From Tritrichomonas foetus (Eukaryota > Parabasalia > Tritrichomonadida > Tritrichomonadidae), in assembly GCA_001839685.1 (NCBI GenBank), contig MLAK01000925.1, positions 1 through 46,269 of the forward strand: 46,269 nucleotides of DNA. Direction: 5' to 3'. Each line of letters starts with the position of its first letter. Positions within the stretch are counted from its first letter, which is position 1. This document shows positions 17,910 through 26,364 of the stretch, piece by piece. A program made the translations under genes and the position numbers. The notes beneath the pieces are model-generated. The model was not told where the DNA came from. It searched no databases and worked only from the letters and a program-made list of their open reading frames with translations.

Positions 17910-20204
17910 TTAATCTATGAAAAATGTTGTATAATCAGCAAGTTTTTTGGAAGCTCCTTGTCGCTGCTGTTTTGTCTGAAAGCCCATGAAAGTGCAAAGC
18001 TTTGAAGTCTTATTAAGCCGACAATTTCTTTGAAGATCAGCAATACCATAAACTCCGAAAAGTTTCACGTTCCTTTCATGTGTGATTGGCCCATAAGATT
18101 TTTCGATGAAATATAAATAATGAAAGTTTAAGCGTTGGAAAATCGGAATATCAACACCACGAATGTCAAATCCTTTATTAATGCTTGTTTCATAAGCGGC
18201 CTCAAATGAAATGACATTAGAAAATCCAATATAGGTGAATCTTCGTTCACTTTCCAAATTTTCTCTATAGTTCCGTTGAAGATCAACAACATTTTCAAAA
18301 CCAAAAATATTAGTTTTCAATTTATCTGATATAATCATTGGTTGGACTTTTTCATATATAATCAAATAATATATTTGATTATATTCTGTGCTTTTACTTA
18401 CAAAATAATCATTTGAATATCCAAGATAGTTTGGAGTATAACCACTTTTCTTTAATTTATTATAAGCAGCTGTCCTTTTTTGTATTGAAGTAAATCCGAA
18501 AAAAGTAAAAAGATATGATGTTGCATCATAACGATGATTTCGTTGCAAATCAGCAATTTGATTTACTCCAAATTTACTTATATCACTTTCATGTGAAACT
18601 GGGCCATATGTATTTTCATTAATATATAAATAGTAAAGGTATGATTTTTCCTCAAATATTGGAATATCAACAGAAATAATGTGAAAATTTCTTTTCAAAC
18701 TTTTTTCGTATGCGGATTCTAATCTTTCAATTTTTTCAAATCCAATATATGTTGAACGCTCATCACTATATTTGCTTACACGATAATTACGTTGAAGGTC
18801 AACAACGTCTTCAAAACCAAAAATGTTATTCTGTAATTGATTCGAAGGTTTTATTGTTGATGTCTCTTTAATCACCAAATAGGATATTTTCTTGGAGTTA
18901 TTGCTTTGATTTTGAAAATAATCTTTTTCTGTGATTTCATAAAGTTGGCTAATACCGTAATTATAAATTTTTTGAATATTTTGTCCGAGTATTTCATAAG
19001 TTGAAAATCCAACAAATGTGTAAATCTGACTTTTTCCAGGAAAATGGAAATATCTTTGGATTTCAACAGCTTTAAATGTTCCAAATAAATTTTCTTTGGT
19101 AATTTCTGGCATTTTTCTATCAATATTTTTTTCTTCAAGAAAAAACAAGTATTTCAAATTCTTCTTTTGTTTAAATTCTGGATGAATATAATAAACTTTT
19201 TTGCTGGTGATTGTTCGAGATGTTTGTTGCATTTCTTCTAATGTTGGGTAACCAAAAAACGTAAAAATTTCGAATTTACCGCTTGTTTGCTTATTTTTGA
19301 ACTTGAAATTTCGATATACAATGTTGTTAACTTTGTTTTTAGTTAATGAACATTTATTATTGGTACAGACAGAGCTTGAACCTGTGTTTCTTTGAACATA
19401 GAAATAATAAATATCTTTTTGTGGTATGAATTCTGAATGTACAACATTTTTCACGATATTCACTTTGGCCTTTGCTGATGAAATTGAACTACTAGTTAAT
19501 GAATTGCAATATGACAGATTATTTTTTAATTGATTACTAGTTAATGAATTGTTCGCTAATGAAGGTTGTCTAAGATCAGCTAAATAGGAATTAGATGAAT
19601 AAGTATCTTCATTTTTTCTCTTTGATAACTTCGGTGAATTAGAAGTAGAAAGAGTATAATTACATGGAATAGTGACATTAGTTTGAGTAGTTCTAACTCT
19701 TGTTTGATTATTTTGAAGTGATGCTATCTTTTTATCAGAATAAAGGTCTAAAACATGACCAGCATCCTTCTGTTGTAAAAGTTGTGAGTTTGTAATAATT
19801 TTTTTTGGGATTGATCGTCTATGAATAATGTTGTTCACAATTTTTTCATCAAATTTCTCAGCAAAGTCTTCATCTTCAGTGAAATCATTTTTGGTTGAAT
19901 GCAATTCATTCGTTTCTTGTGAAAAAGAAATTTGACTTTGATATTCTTTATCAATTTCTAGAAATGAAATGCTGTTTTCTTTCAACGCCTTTTCCATGAT
20001 TTTCTTTTCAATCAAACTATTAAATCCAATTATCATTGAGGGTTTATTTTTATATAAATAGTTAAAATAAATAATTGGCGCTTTGACACCCCAAATTGTA
20101 TGATCTTTCTTGATTTGATGTGAAGTTTTTTGATCCCTTCTCGGAATGACAATCCAGAAATCAAATTCACAATTTGGTTTAAAAATGGGGTAGTTTTCAT
20201 TCAT
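17910..20204 (-). CDS. Unrecognised protein of about seven internal repeats (LQRN repeat)
   Basis: A 764-residue protein from no family I know. It consists of about seven degenerate units of roughly 90-110 residues. Each has a Tyr/Leu-rich strand (e.g. YYLYINEN), a Gly-Phe/Val-x-x-(V/I)-x-(D/E)-(L/I)-Q-R-N core, then a TF-x-GF strand and a helix with Ala-Tyr. Clear cores are IADLQRN (twice), VVDLQRN (twice) and AVEIQRY; more divergent ones are NIVYRNFKF and the N-terminal IIYFNYLYKNKPSMIIGF. The last four units alternate between two types: IADLQRN preceded by YGP..HE, and VVDLQRN followed by VDIPIF. A low-complexity Ser/Asn/Thr linker (residues about 90-250) separates unit 1 from the rest. 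No signal peptide or membrane segment is visible. The start is set by the first ATG after the poly-A tract at 20213-20242. Confidence 0.75.
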   Translation of the reverse strand: MNENYPIFKPNCEFDFWIVIPRRDQKTSHQIKKDHTIWGVKAPIIYFNYLYKNKPSMIIGFNSLIEKKIMEKALKENSISFLEIDKEYQSQISFSQETNELHSTKNDFTEDEDFAEKFDEKIVNNIIHRRSIPKKIITNSQLLQQKDAGHVLDLYSDKKIASLQNNQTRVRTTQTNVTIPCNYTLSTSNSPKLSKRKNEDTYSSNSYLADLRQPSLANNSLTSNQLKNNLSYCNSLTSSSISSAKAKVNIVKNVVHSEFIPQKDIYYFYVQRNTGSSSVCTNNKCSLTKNKVNNIVYRNFKFKNKQTSGKFEIFTFFGYPTLEEMQQTSRTITSKKVYYIHPEFKQKKNLKYLFFLEEKNIDRKMPEITKENLFGTFKAVEIQRYFHFPGKSQIYTFVGFSTYEILGQNIQKIYNYGISQLYEITEKDYFQNQSNNSKKISYLVIKETSTIKPSNQLQNNIFGFEDVVDLQRNYRVSKYSDERSTYIGFEKIERLESAYEKSLKRNFHIISVDIPIFEEKSYLYYLYINENTYGPVSHESDISKFGVNQIADLQRNHRYDATSYLFTFFGFTSIQKRTAAYNKLKKSGYTPNYLGYSNDYFVSKSTEYNQIYYLIIYEKVQPMIISDKLKTNIFGFENVVDLQRNYRENLESERRFTYIGFSNVISFEAAYETSINKGFDIRGVDIPIFQRLNFHYLYFIEKSYGPITHERNVKLFGVYGIADLQRNCRLNKTSKLCTFMGFQTKQQRQGASKKLADYTTFFID

Positions 20205-20211
20205 CCCATAC

Positions 20212-20212
<1 letters not shown>

Positions 20213-20242
<30 letters not shown>
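20213..20242. repeat. Poly(A)30 tract
   Basis: Thirty consecutive A on the plus strand, i.e. poly(T) on the coding strand, ending 8 nt before the ATG of the seven-repeat gene. It occupies the place where an initiator would be expected. Confidence 0.95.
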
Positions 20243-20245
<3 letters not shown>

Positions 20246-20580
20246 ATTGAGTATTTAACCTATTTTTCACCTTGATATATAATTATTGGCAGAAAATATT
20301 ATAATCAAATGAAGTGACTGTTTTTCAAGGTTTAGACAGAATACTTTTAATAATTTATAGTTTATAATGTAATGTGTTCTTTCGAGCCCGATGCTATACC
20401 TTTGCACTACCACCAAGTTTGCAAAAACTTCTGACCAAGTTTTGAAACTTTCAGGAAATTTCGCTATATTCCCGAATTTGTATGGGGGAAATGCAATAAT
20501 AGCTTTTGTTCATTAAAGAATAGTTGTTCCTGGCAGAAAATAAGGAACATAATAAATACTTACAAACAAACAAACGAAAA
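20243..20580. other. Intergenic with a slightly GC-richer block
   Basis: The block 20370-20540 is less AT-rich than the flanks (e.g. TTCGAGCCCGATGC near 20383). I could not fold it into a tRNA or match it to a known RNA. It could be a repeat relic. Confidence 0.35.
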
Positions 20581-20952
20581 AAAAAAAAAGGATAGATATT
20601 AAAAAGAAAGATAGATATTAAAAAAAAAGATAGATATTAAAAAAAAGATAGATATTAAAAAGAAAGATAGATATTAAAAAGAAAGAACGATGTTAAAAAG
20701 AAAGATAGATATTAAAAAGAAAGAACGATGTTAAAAAGAAAGAACGATGTTAAAAAGAAAGAACGATGTTAAAAAGAAAGAACGATGTTAAAAAAAAGAT
20801 AGATATTAAAAAGAAAGAAAGATATTATAAAGAAAGATAGATATTAAAAAGAAAGAACGATGTTAAAAAGAAAGAAAGATGTTAAAAAAAAGATAGATAT
20901 GAAAAAGAAAGAAAGATATTAAAAAGAAAGAAAGATGTTAAAAAGAAAGATA
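20581..20952. repeat. 19-bp minisatellite, about 20 copies, two variant units
   Basis: Tandem array of a 19-nt unit in two main forms, GATAGATATTAAAAAGAAA and GAACGATGTTAAAAAGAAA, intermixed, with a few one-base length changes in the A-runs. It sits between two minus-strand genes, just after the 3' end of the ubiquitin-like gene. No open frame runs through it. Confidence 0.93.
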
Positions 20953-21000
20953 ATGAAAACATATATGTTTTACCAATAAATATCGTAGATTTTGATGATT

Positions 21001-21681
21001 CTAAATTGTAACACCATGTTCAGTCAAAAATTCCTCTGTGTTAAACCAGGGCAGCAATGTCTGAAAAAATAGGACAAAGTTAAAGTGGATTTTCCTTAAA
21101 ATCTGAATCACCAAACAAATGAGATACATCTTAAAAATTCCAAAAGTAGTTCGCACAATGATATATCCGGTCAATGGAATGTCTTTAATCTGTGCTGATA
21201 AGGATGGATAATATGGCATACCCAAGTCAGAATAGTCTAAAAAGAGGACTAGCACAACTGCGTTTGTAAGCACGATGAACAACACAAGAAATATGAAAAG
21301 CTTTATTGGGAAATATTGAAACTTTCTTTTTCGAATTCTTTTATGGCGATGATTTCTTTCCCGTCTTCTTTTCGTTTTGTCTTTTTTGTTTGTTTTTGGC
21401 GCATTTTCTGAATCAGTTTTTGAAAAATGATTTCGGGTTTTGGAAGGAACACCTGATACAAATAATAATATTGTGCTGTTTTTCGTTCGAATTAGCTGAT
21501 CGATTGTGTCTGTATCGGAAAGTATTTTTCCATTTTGAATAATTTTAATCGTATCTGGAGATTCCATTTTGTTCGAGGTTTGAATATATTTTTTTATCGT
21601 AGAAATTGGGCAGTCCGGTTTGACATTCGCAATTTTTGCTTGTGTTTTATCAATGTAGTTTAAAATCACTTGAGCGTTCAT
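21001..21681 (-). CDS. Ubiquitin-like domain membrane protein
   Basis: A 226-residue protein. Residues about 1-76 look like a ubiquitin-like fold: a strand, then TIKKYIQT, then IKIIQNGKILSDTDTIDQL, which matches the L-x-(Y/F)-x-G-(K/R)-x-L-x-D pattern. A very basic linker (residues about 90-122) follows, then two hydrophobic segments (about 125-152 and 176-198). This layout recalls HERP/TMUB-type ER proteins in which a ubiquitin-like domain faces the cytosol and engages the degradation machinery; the exact orthologue is not assignable. No C-terminal Gly-Gly is present, so it is not a conjugated modifier. An initiator TCATT lies 10 nt upstream (21692-21696, minus). Confidence 0.7.
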   Translation of the reverse strand: MNAQVILNYIDKTQAKIANVKPDCPISTIKKYIQTSNKMESPDTIKIIQNGKILSDTDTIDQLIRTKNSTILLFVSGVPSKTRNHFSKTDSENAPKTNKKDKTKRRRERNHRHKRIRKRKFQYFPIKLFIFLVLFIVLTNAVVLVLFLDYSDLGMPYYPSLSAQIKDIPLTGYIIVRTTFGIFKMYLICLVIQILRKIHFNFVLFFQTLLPWFNTEEFLTEHGVTI

Positions 21682-21691
21682 TGGAGAAAAA

Positions 21692-21696
21692 AATGA
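21692..21696 (-). promoter_or_regulatory. Trichomonad initiator of the ubiquitin-like gene
   Basis: TCATT on the minus strand, 10 nt before the ATG at 21681; matches TCA+1 Py(T/A). Confidence 0.5.
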
Positions 21697-22869
21697 GAAA
21701 AGGTGATATTTGGTAGGAAGGTTGTTATCGTCTTGTAAATGAAATGTTATATGAAAAACATCAAGATTTTGGAAATTGATTTCAAATGATTAAAAAGGAT
21801 TTTTGAGATTTGTTTTTTGCTGAATCTTGTATAATTTTGTGGAAAACAGCTATCACTTTTAATTTACATCCAAAATATGTTAGTATTTCCGATATATGGA
21901 AATTCCCATCTGAATTCACTATGATTTCCATGTGCTTATTATGACTATAGAAAATCATTTCAAAAGAAAAAAACTATGGTTTCGATATCATAATAACAGG
22001 CTAAATCTATATAAGGGATCAAAATTTTTTAGTTGGTAAAAGTCTGAGACAACTATTTTATTACTATATCTAAATCACATAAAGTAACGTAATTTATCAT
22101 CGAGATAATAATTTAGAGAAATTTTCGTTAATATGACACTTTTGAGTTTAGAAGAAATAATTTGAAGATAAGAAAAGAGTATCTTTTCTTGAACAATAAC
22201 ATAACATTGCACAAAATTTAAAAATTTAATAGTCATTTAATCAACCAGAAATCCTTATCAAATTGGTAATTAATACAATATAGTATTCAATAATAAGTAT
22301 TGTACAAATCTACATCAGAGATTCTTCAAACTGATATCAAGATTTCGAAAAGTGATACGAAATATTTTGATGGAAAAAAGTCTTCAAATTGTTATATCAA
22401 GAAATCAATAAAATTAATCATTAATTTTATTGATGTTTCACAGAGATGTAGATTTCAATCAGAATGGAGGTATAAAATGATTTCATGTTCATTATTGACT
22501 ATTTGTTGATGGATATTTGGAACGATAGCTATTCATCATATTGTATTGAAAATAGTTAACTGCACCATTAAAATTCAGATCATCTTACAAATAGCTGATC
22601 TTAAAAAGATATTTATCTTTTTGAATTGTAATTTTTGATAAGATTTTTATGCATGTAAATTTCCTGTTTGAGTATTTTTAGTTATTTTTCCATTAGTTTA
22701 TAAACCTTGGGAGAGGATATATATATTTTGGGTTGAATGAAAATTAATGCTCATTGAACTTTTTCTTTATTAAATAATATCACCTTCTCCAAAAAAAAGA
22801 ATTAATTATTTCGAAAGCACTATTCAATAATAATAATAATTGAAAAAATCGTTGAAACTAATCAAAATA
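21697..22869. other. Intergenic, divergent, 1.2 kb, with a 31-bp palindrome
   Basis: AT-rich spacer. The only clear structure is a perfect palindrome: arms 22404-22418 and 22420-22434 (15 bp each) around a single base. The small open frame at 22300-22509 runs through that palindrome and is not called. Confidence 0.5.
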
Positions 22870-22874
22870 TCATT
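22870..22874 (+). promoter_or_regulatory. Trichomonad initiator of legumain-like gene 1
   Basis: TCATT, 7 nt before the ATG at 22882; matches TCA+1 Py(T/A). Confidence 0.6.
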
Positions 22875-22881
22875 TTGAGAA

Positions 22882-24081
22882 ATGTTGAGTGCTTTTCTTG
22901 CTCTCGCTTCATGTGATAATTGGGCGGTGATTTTCACTGGTTCTACAGGTTATGGAAATTATCGTCATACAGCTGATTCTTTCTATCAGCATTATCTTCT
23001 GGTACAAGGAGGAATTCCCAAAGATAAAACTATATTAATGAACTATAATGATGAAGCATGGTTAAACACTAATCCTTTTAAAGGTCATATATATAGAAAT
23101 CTTGAACATGACCCTGATGTTTTTCCTGGAAATAGTTCTATTCATTATTCAATTAAAAATATGACAGCTAGGAACTTCTACAATGTTTTGACAGGCAATA
23201 CAACAAATGGCCCAGCTCTTAAGTCAAATGAAAATGATAATGTTTTCGTTTTCTTCGATGATCATGGTGGTGATGGAATTTTAGGTGTTCCAGAGCTTTG
23301 TGGAGCATATATTTATGCCGATGAACTTCTTGAAGTCTTCCAATACATGTATGATAATAAAATGTACAAGAAATTATTCTCCCCAATCACTGCATGCTAT
23401 GCAGGTTCAGTTGCTAAATATTTGAATGACATTCCAAATCTCTACATTCAAACAGCATCAGGTGAAGACGAATCATCTTATGCAACAATGTATGATTCAA
23501 AAATTGGAGATTATTTGACATCAGAATATTCACTTTATAAAGATGAATTCATCGAACAGAATCCAACAGGAACACTTGGTGAACTTTATGAATATGCAAA
23601 AGAGCACACTGAAATGTCACATGTCCAAGAATATGGAGATCTTTCATTGAAAGACATGACAATTAATGAATTTGTTGGAAATAGGGATCCAAAGCCATCG
23701 TCCAGAAGAATTCGATCATTATATGAAACAACATCTGAAGTTGGTGCTAAGGCCAGTTTACTGAAGAAACATTCAAAGAGCTATACTTCATTAGAAAGAG
23801 CAGAAAAGAATGTTCGTTTATCAGCAGAAAGAGCATGCGAAGCACGCTTGAATGAAATCATTGATGGACTTCGTCAAAAATTTGTTCCTGCAAATTCCCA
23901 TGTTGATTTCACAAAATCATGTGAAAGAATTAATTTCCCTGCTTATCGTAAAGTCTTGAATGCAGTTCAATCACGTGTTCAAGTTGTTGGTGAAACATTT
24001 TATGAGAAAACATTCTTTTTCAGCAATCTTTGCAATCTTGTTGATGCAGATTTGATTGTTTCCGAAATCGAAAAGCTTTAA
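22882..24081 (+). CDS. Legumain-like cysteine peptidase 1 (clan CD, family C13)
   Basis: A 399-residue asparaginyl-endopeptidase-type enzyme, expected to cleave after Asn/Asp in lysosome-like compartments or after secretion. A very short hydrophobic N-terminus (MLSAFLALASC) looks like a signal peptide. The catalytic domain opens DNWAVIFTGSTGYGNYRH. The catalytic His128 sits in FFDDHGGDG and the catalytic Cys172 in ITACYAGS, about 44 residues apart as in the family. The pocket segment QTASGEDESSYA follows. The C-terminal about 130 residues are helical with conserved cysteines (ERACEARLNEII, FTKSCERI, NLCNLVDAD) and fit the prodomain. It is the first of three related genes in a row and closest in layout to the third. 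Confidence 0.93.
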   Translation: MLSAFLALASCDNWAVIFTGSTGYGNYRHTADSFYQHYLLVQGGIPKDKTILMNYNDEAWLNTNPFKGHIYRNLEHDPDVFPGNSSIHYSIKNMTARNFYNVLTGNTTNGPALKSNENDNVFVFFDDHGGDGILGVPELCGAYIYADELLEVFQYMYDNKMYKKLFSPITACYAGSVAKYLNDIPNLYIQTASGEDESSYATMYDSKIGDYLTSEYSLYKDEFIEQNPTGTLGELYEYAKEHTEMSHVQEYGDLSLKDMTINEFVGNRDPKPSSRRIRSLYETTSEVGAKASLLKKHSKSYTSLERAEKNVRLSAERACEARLNEIIDGLRQKFVPANSHVDFTKSCERINFPAYRKVLNAVQSRVQVVGETFYEKTFFFSNLCNLVDADLIVSEIEKL

Positions 24082-24974
24082 AAAAATTCGATGATTTCCA
24101 CAATTTCTTGCTAAAATGAGCAATACTTTTATTCATTCATTATTTATCTTTCATCCCCATTATTTGACTGTTTTTTTTTTCTCATCGAACTTCAAAAAAT
24201 TCATTTTGATTCATCCTTTTATGTTATATAGAATTTTTTTATGTTTCCAAATTCATCAATCAAGCCTCGATGATATGATCGAATTCCCAAACTAAGTCGA
24301 GTTTACTTAAGCTACTCACAAGTCACAATGAATTTACAATTTCGTTGATGTGTTTACATTCTACATCCATTATTGTTGATCTGCCTATCATGCAAGAGCA
24401 TTTTTCATATTTTCTCAGAAAATTTGAATCCTCCGTTAACCGTGAATTTATTGACTAAACAATCTCTCTTTCAAAAACTTAAATTATTATCTTTCATTTG
24501 TTATTCAAATTTCAGAAAATTATATTCAATTTTACCATGAAATAAAGTATTTGAATACTTTCTTTTATGAATTAAATTCCATATTTGAGTATAATTAGAT
24601 GTATACAAACTAACTAGCTCTAGATGTAGAAGACCATTGAGAGATCTAAATGAATAATTGTTGATATTATTGTCATCTAAAAATTATTTAATTGTAATCC
24701 TATTAATAATATATAAATATTATAATTTAAAAATCAAGATACAGAGAAAACCAAATCCAAAAAAAAATTGTGAGAAAAAAATAAACCCAACAGAAATTTC
24801 TGAGAATTATTGAGATAAAAAGTGATTTTATAGCATTAATATCTTGATTATTTCTGATCATAAATCGTGCTTTTTATTATCATATGACCATCCATCGAAA
24901 ATTATAATGTTTTCCAAAATACAAAAATGAAGTATAAAAAAAATATTAATAATTTTGATATAAATAAAAAAAAT
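24082..24974. other. Intergenic, AT-rich
   Basis: No gene recognised. GC is a little higher at 24240-24460, without an open frame. Confidence 0.4.
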
Positions 24975-25163
24975 TTAGGCATCAATGAGAAGATTATGAA
25001 TGTTTTGCCATCTAAATGGCGAGTCATCAGAAAATTCACTTGGCATTGAGTCTGGAAAAAAACATATTGGATTCCATTTTTCTTGATTTGGTCTTTCAAT
25101 CGTTGTATCTGTATCCCTGCTTGAGAATGTGCTGTTGAGGACTGCCAGTCTATTTTCTTCATA
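24975..25163 (-). pseudogene. Possible C-terminal exon or gene remnant
   Basis: A minus-strand open frame of about 62 codons without an ATG. Its composition is strongly protein-like, unlike its flanks: ..EENRLAVLNSTFSSRDT.. and ..SEFSDDSPFRWQNIHNLL.. ending in TAA. A different frame here has an ATG (25162) but reads less like protein and runs into AT-rich sequence. It may be the last exon of a spliced gene or a decayed one. No family was recognised. Confidence 0.35.
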
Positions 25164-25483
25164 TACTAAAATTTTATGACAGAAAAGATTTCAATACATT
25201 CTTATTTGTCAAATGGAAATTGAATTAATTCAACATCACTGAGTTAAAACTATCAAAATTTTCGTGATTTTTAATTAAAAATCGATAGAAGAAGTGTAAA
25301 TAGAATTATGGGAAGCAGTATTATAATCTTTATGATTCTTGGAAAAAAAGCTTCTCACAATTTTTTTTTAGGCTTTCTCCAAAATCGCTCTTTTTTCGGT
25401 TTAATTGTTGCAAAATTTCAAAACTATGAATAAATATGGCTCATAACTATAAAAAATAGATTTAACAATTGACTGAAAGCTGT

Positions 25484-25582
25484 TCACCCGAAAACTGAAA
25501 CAATAGCTTCTTCAGAATCATTTTCGAAATATTTTTGAATTCGGCCATTTGCGAAGTTTGCGATAAGGGAAATTTTCGTCAT
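25484..25582 (-). pseudogene. Possible short N-terminal exon or gene remnant
   Basis: A 32-codon frame from an ATG (MTKISLIANFANGRIQKYF..) to TGA, with less AT-rich codons than its surroundings, then open again in the same frame to about 25420. It lies upstream, on the same strand, of the fragment at 24975-25163. The two may be parts of one broken or spliced gene; I could not find splice sites that join them. Confidence 0.25.
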
Positions 25583-25757
25583 TCTTTTAGCTATTTGGGT
25601 TTTGATTTTTGACTGATGGTATTAAGTAATACTGATGATAAGGATCATTTTAGTGATTTCGTACGTTAAGACTATTTAGTTTGTATACATCTGTATAATT
25701 ATAATATGAATTAACCCAATATATTCAATTTTTCAGAGTGTTTTCAATATGGGTGGC

Positions 25758-25762
25758 TCATA
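25758..25762 (+). promoter_or_regulatory. Trichomonad initiator of legumain-like gene 2
   Basis: TCATA, 8 nt before the ATG at 25771; matches TCA+1 Py(T/A). Confidence 0.6.
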
Positions 25763-25770
25763 TTTTATAA

Positions 25771-26346
25771 ATGTTCAGTCTCTTCCTGGCTCTTGTCGCC
25801 TGTGATAATTGGGCAGTCATTTTCACTGGTTCAAGTGACTACGGTAACTACCGTCATACCGCAGATTCATTCTATCAATATTATCTTCTTGTTGAAGGAG
25901 GCATTCCAAAAGATCACATCATCCTCATGAACTACAATGATTGGTCATATGCCAGATACAATCCATTCCCAGGTCAAATTTTCAGAAACCTCGAACATGA
26001 TCCAAATGTTTACCCAGGTGGTGATTCAATCGATTATAAAGAATGCCAAGTTACAGCCAAAAACTTCTACAACGTTTTGAAAGGAGACACAGTCAATGGA
26101 CGTGCTCTTCAATCAAACGAGAATGATAATGTTTTCGTTTTCTTCGATGATCACGGTGGTGATGGTGTTTTAGGTGTTCCTGAACCATGTGGATTTGACA
26201 TCTATGCTGATGAACTTGCTGAAGCACTCCAATACATGTATGACAATAAAATGTACAAGAAATTATTCTTCCCAATCACTGCATGCTATGCAGGTTCAGT
26301 TGCAAGAGTTTTGGATGGCATACCAAATCTCTACATTCACTATTGA
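25771..26346 (+). pseudogene. 3'-truncated legumain-like gene 2
   Basis: A 191-residue product matching the first half of its two neighbours: signal-like MFSLFLALVAC, catalytic His in FFDDHGGDG (residue 128) and catalytic Cys in ITACYAGS (residue 172). It breaks off at IPNLYI where gene 1 continues QTASGEDESSYA. The coding match ends at the bases CTCTACATTCA (to about 26339). After that the sequence is the 5' leader of gene 3, which starts 19 nt after this stop. The S1-pocket segment and prodomain are missing, so an active enzyme is unlikely, although both catalytic residues and an intact promoter are present. A deletion or unequal crossover between tandem copies explains it best. Confidence 0.85.
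26337..26341 (+). promoter_or_regulatory. Candidate initiator of legumain-like gene 3, inside gene 2
   Basis: TCACT overlaps the last codons of the truncated gene 2 and lies 23 nt before the ATG of gene 3 (26365). It sits exactly at the breakpoint of gene 2, so truncation and promoter share the same bases. Confidence 0.4.
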
Positions 26347-26364
26347 ATCACGATTATTCTTTCA

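Noticed and set aside
20375..20420. tRNA-like string around TTCGAGCC
   Set aside because: No acceptor stem, D-arm or anticodon arm could be paired, and the B-box match is incomplete.
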